Positions 5,084 through 5,124 of a stretch of 5,124 nt of DNA are shown here, piece after piece. The stretch's first letter is position 1, and every line of letters begins with the position of its first letter. Source of the stretch: Hyphomicrobiaceae bacterium (GTDB lineage: Bacteria > Pseudomonadota > Alphaproteobacteria > Rhizobiales > Hyphomicrobiaceae); the NCBI GenBank assembly GCA_020442225.1, contig JAGRKR010000118.1, positions 1-5,124 on the forward strand, given 5' to 3'. The notes beneath the pieces are model-generated. The model searched no databases. It had not been told where the DNA came from and saw nothing but the letters and a program-made list of their open reading frames with translations. The position numbers were made by a program, and so were the translations under genes.

Positions 5084-5124
5084 ATGGCGCGGTACATCTT
5101 CATTACCGGCGGCGTGGTCTCCTC
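5084..5124 (+). CDS. pyrG: CTP synthase, first 13 codons (cut by window edge)
   Basis: Only MARYIFITGGVVS plus two bases of the next codon are present. This matches the highly conserved start of CTP synthase (E. coli YIFVTGGVVSS), which makes CTP from UTP, ATP and glutamine. The Thr-Gly-Gly-Val-Val-Ser stretch is the beginning of the ATP-binding loop of the N-terminal synthase domain. The position right after secG agrees with an order I recall from other alphaproteobacteria. The gene continues past the right edge, so nothing can be said of its integrity. Confidence 0.88.
   Translation, partial: MARYIFITGGVVS

Noticed and set aside
4140..5103. Long minus-strand frames covering the Lys-rich tail, secG and the pyrG upstream region
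   Set aside because: They cross three plus-strand features, have Arg/Ala/Pro-rich composition and no family signal. SecG in the opposite strand is unmistakable.

Overview
The window reads as an ordinary chromosomal housekeeping segment of a GC-rich alphaproteobacterium. The Rhizobiales/Hyphomicrobiales are the best guess. This rests on protein style (the SurA/PpiD-like N-terminus MLDSIRN, the pyrG start MARYIFITGGVVSS, the TrpE segment PMSSGIFGYMAYD), the high GC content, and a gene order that I recall as typical of that group but could not check here. I see no mobile element, CRISPR array, RNA gene or defence system.

Left half, minus strand (1-2754): a PpiD-like membrane-anchored periplasmic chaperone is followed after 42 bp by trpE (anthranilate synthase component I), which runs off the left edge. 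The two look like one transcription unit. The best promoter is a TTGCCC-N17-TATGAT match at 2871-2899, about 110 nt upstream of the chaperone start. No trp leader peptide or attenuator fits between the two genes.

Centre (2755-2966): a 212-bp divergent intergenic region holds the minus-strand promoter, a weaker plus-strand candidate whose -10 overlaps it, and an 8-bp inverted repeat next to the chaperone's ribosome binding site.

Right half, plus strand (2967-5124): tpiA (triosephosphate isomerase); a 206-aa exported protein of unknown function with a long Lys/Ala/Pro-rich tail and its own good-looking promoter; secG (translocon subunit); and the first 13 codons of pyrG (CTP synthase). A hairpin follows the Lys-rich gene and another follows secG.

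Three of the products are tied to protein export or the periplasm: the PpiD-like chaperone (in E. coli a SecYEG partner), SecG, and the Lys-rich secreted protein. The others are central metabolism (TpiA, TrpE, PyrG). The link between the export genes is inferred from proximity and family knowledge. Two starts differ from the longest open frames (chaperone and tpiA) because strong Shine-Dalgarno sequences and family N-termini favour internal ATGs. A third (the Lys-rich protein) is set by its signal peptide and promoter.

The least explained item is the Lys-rich exported protein. The rest is conventional.
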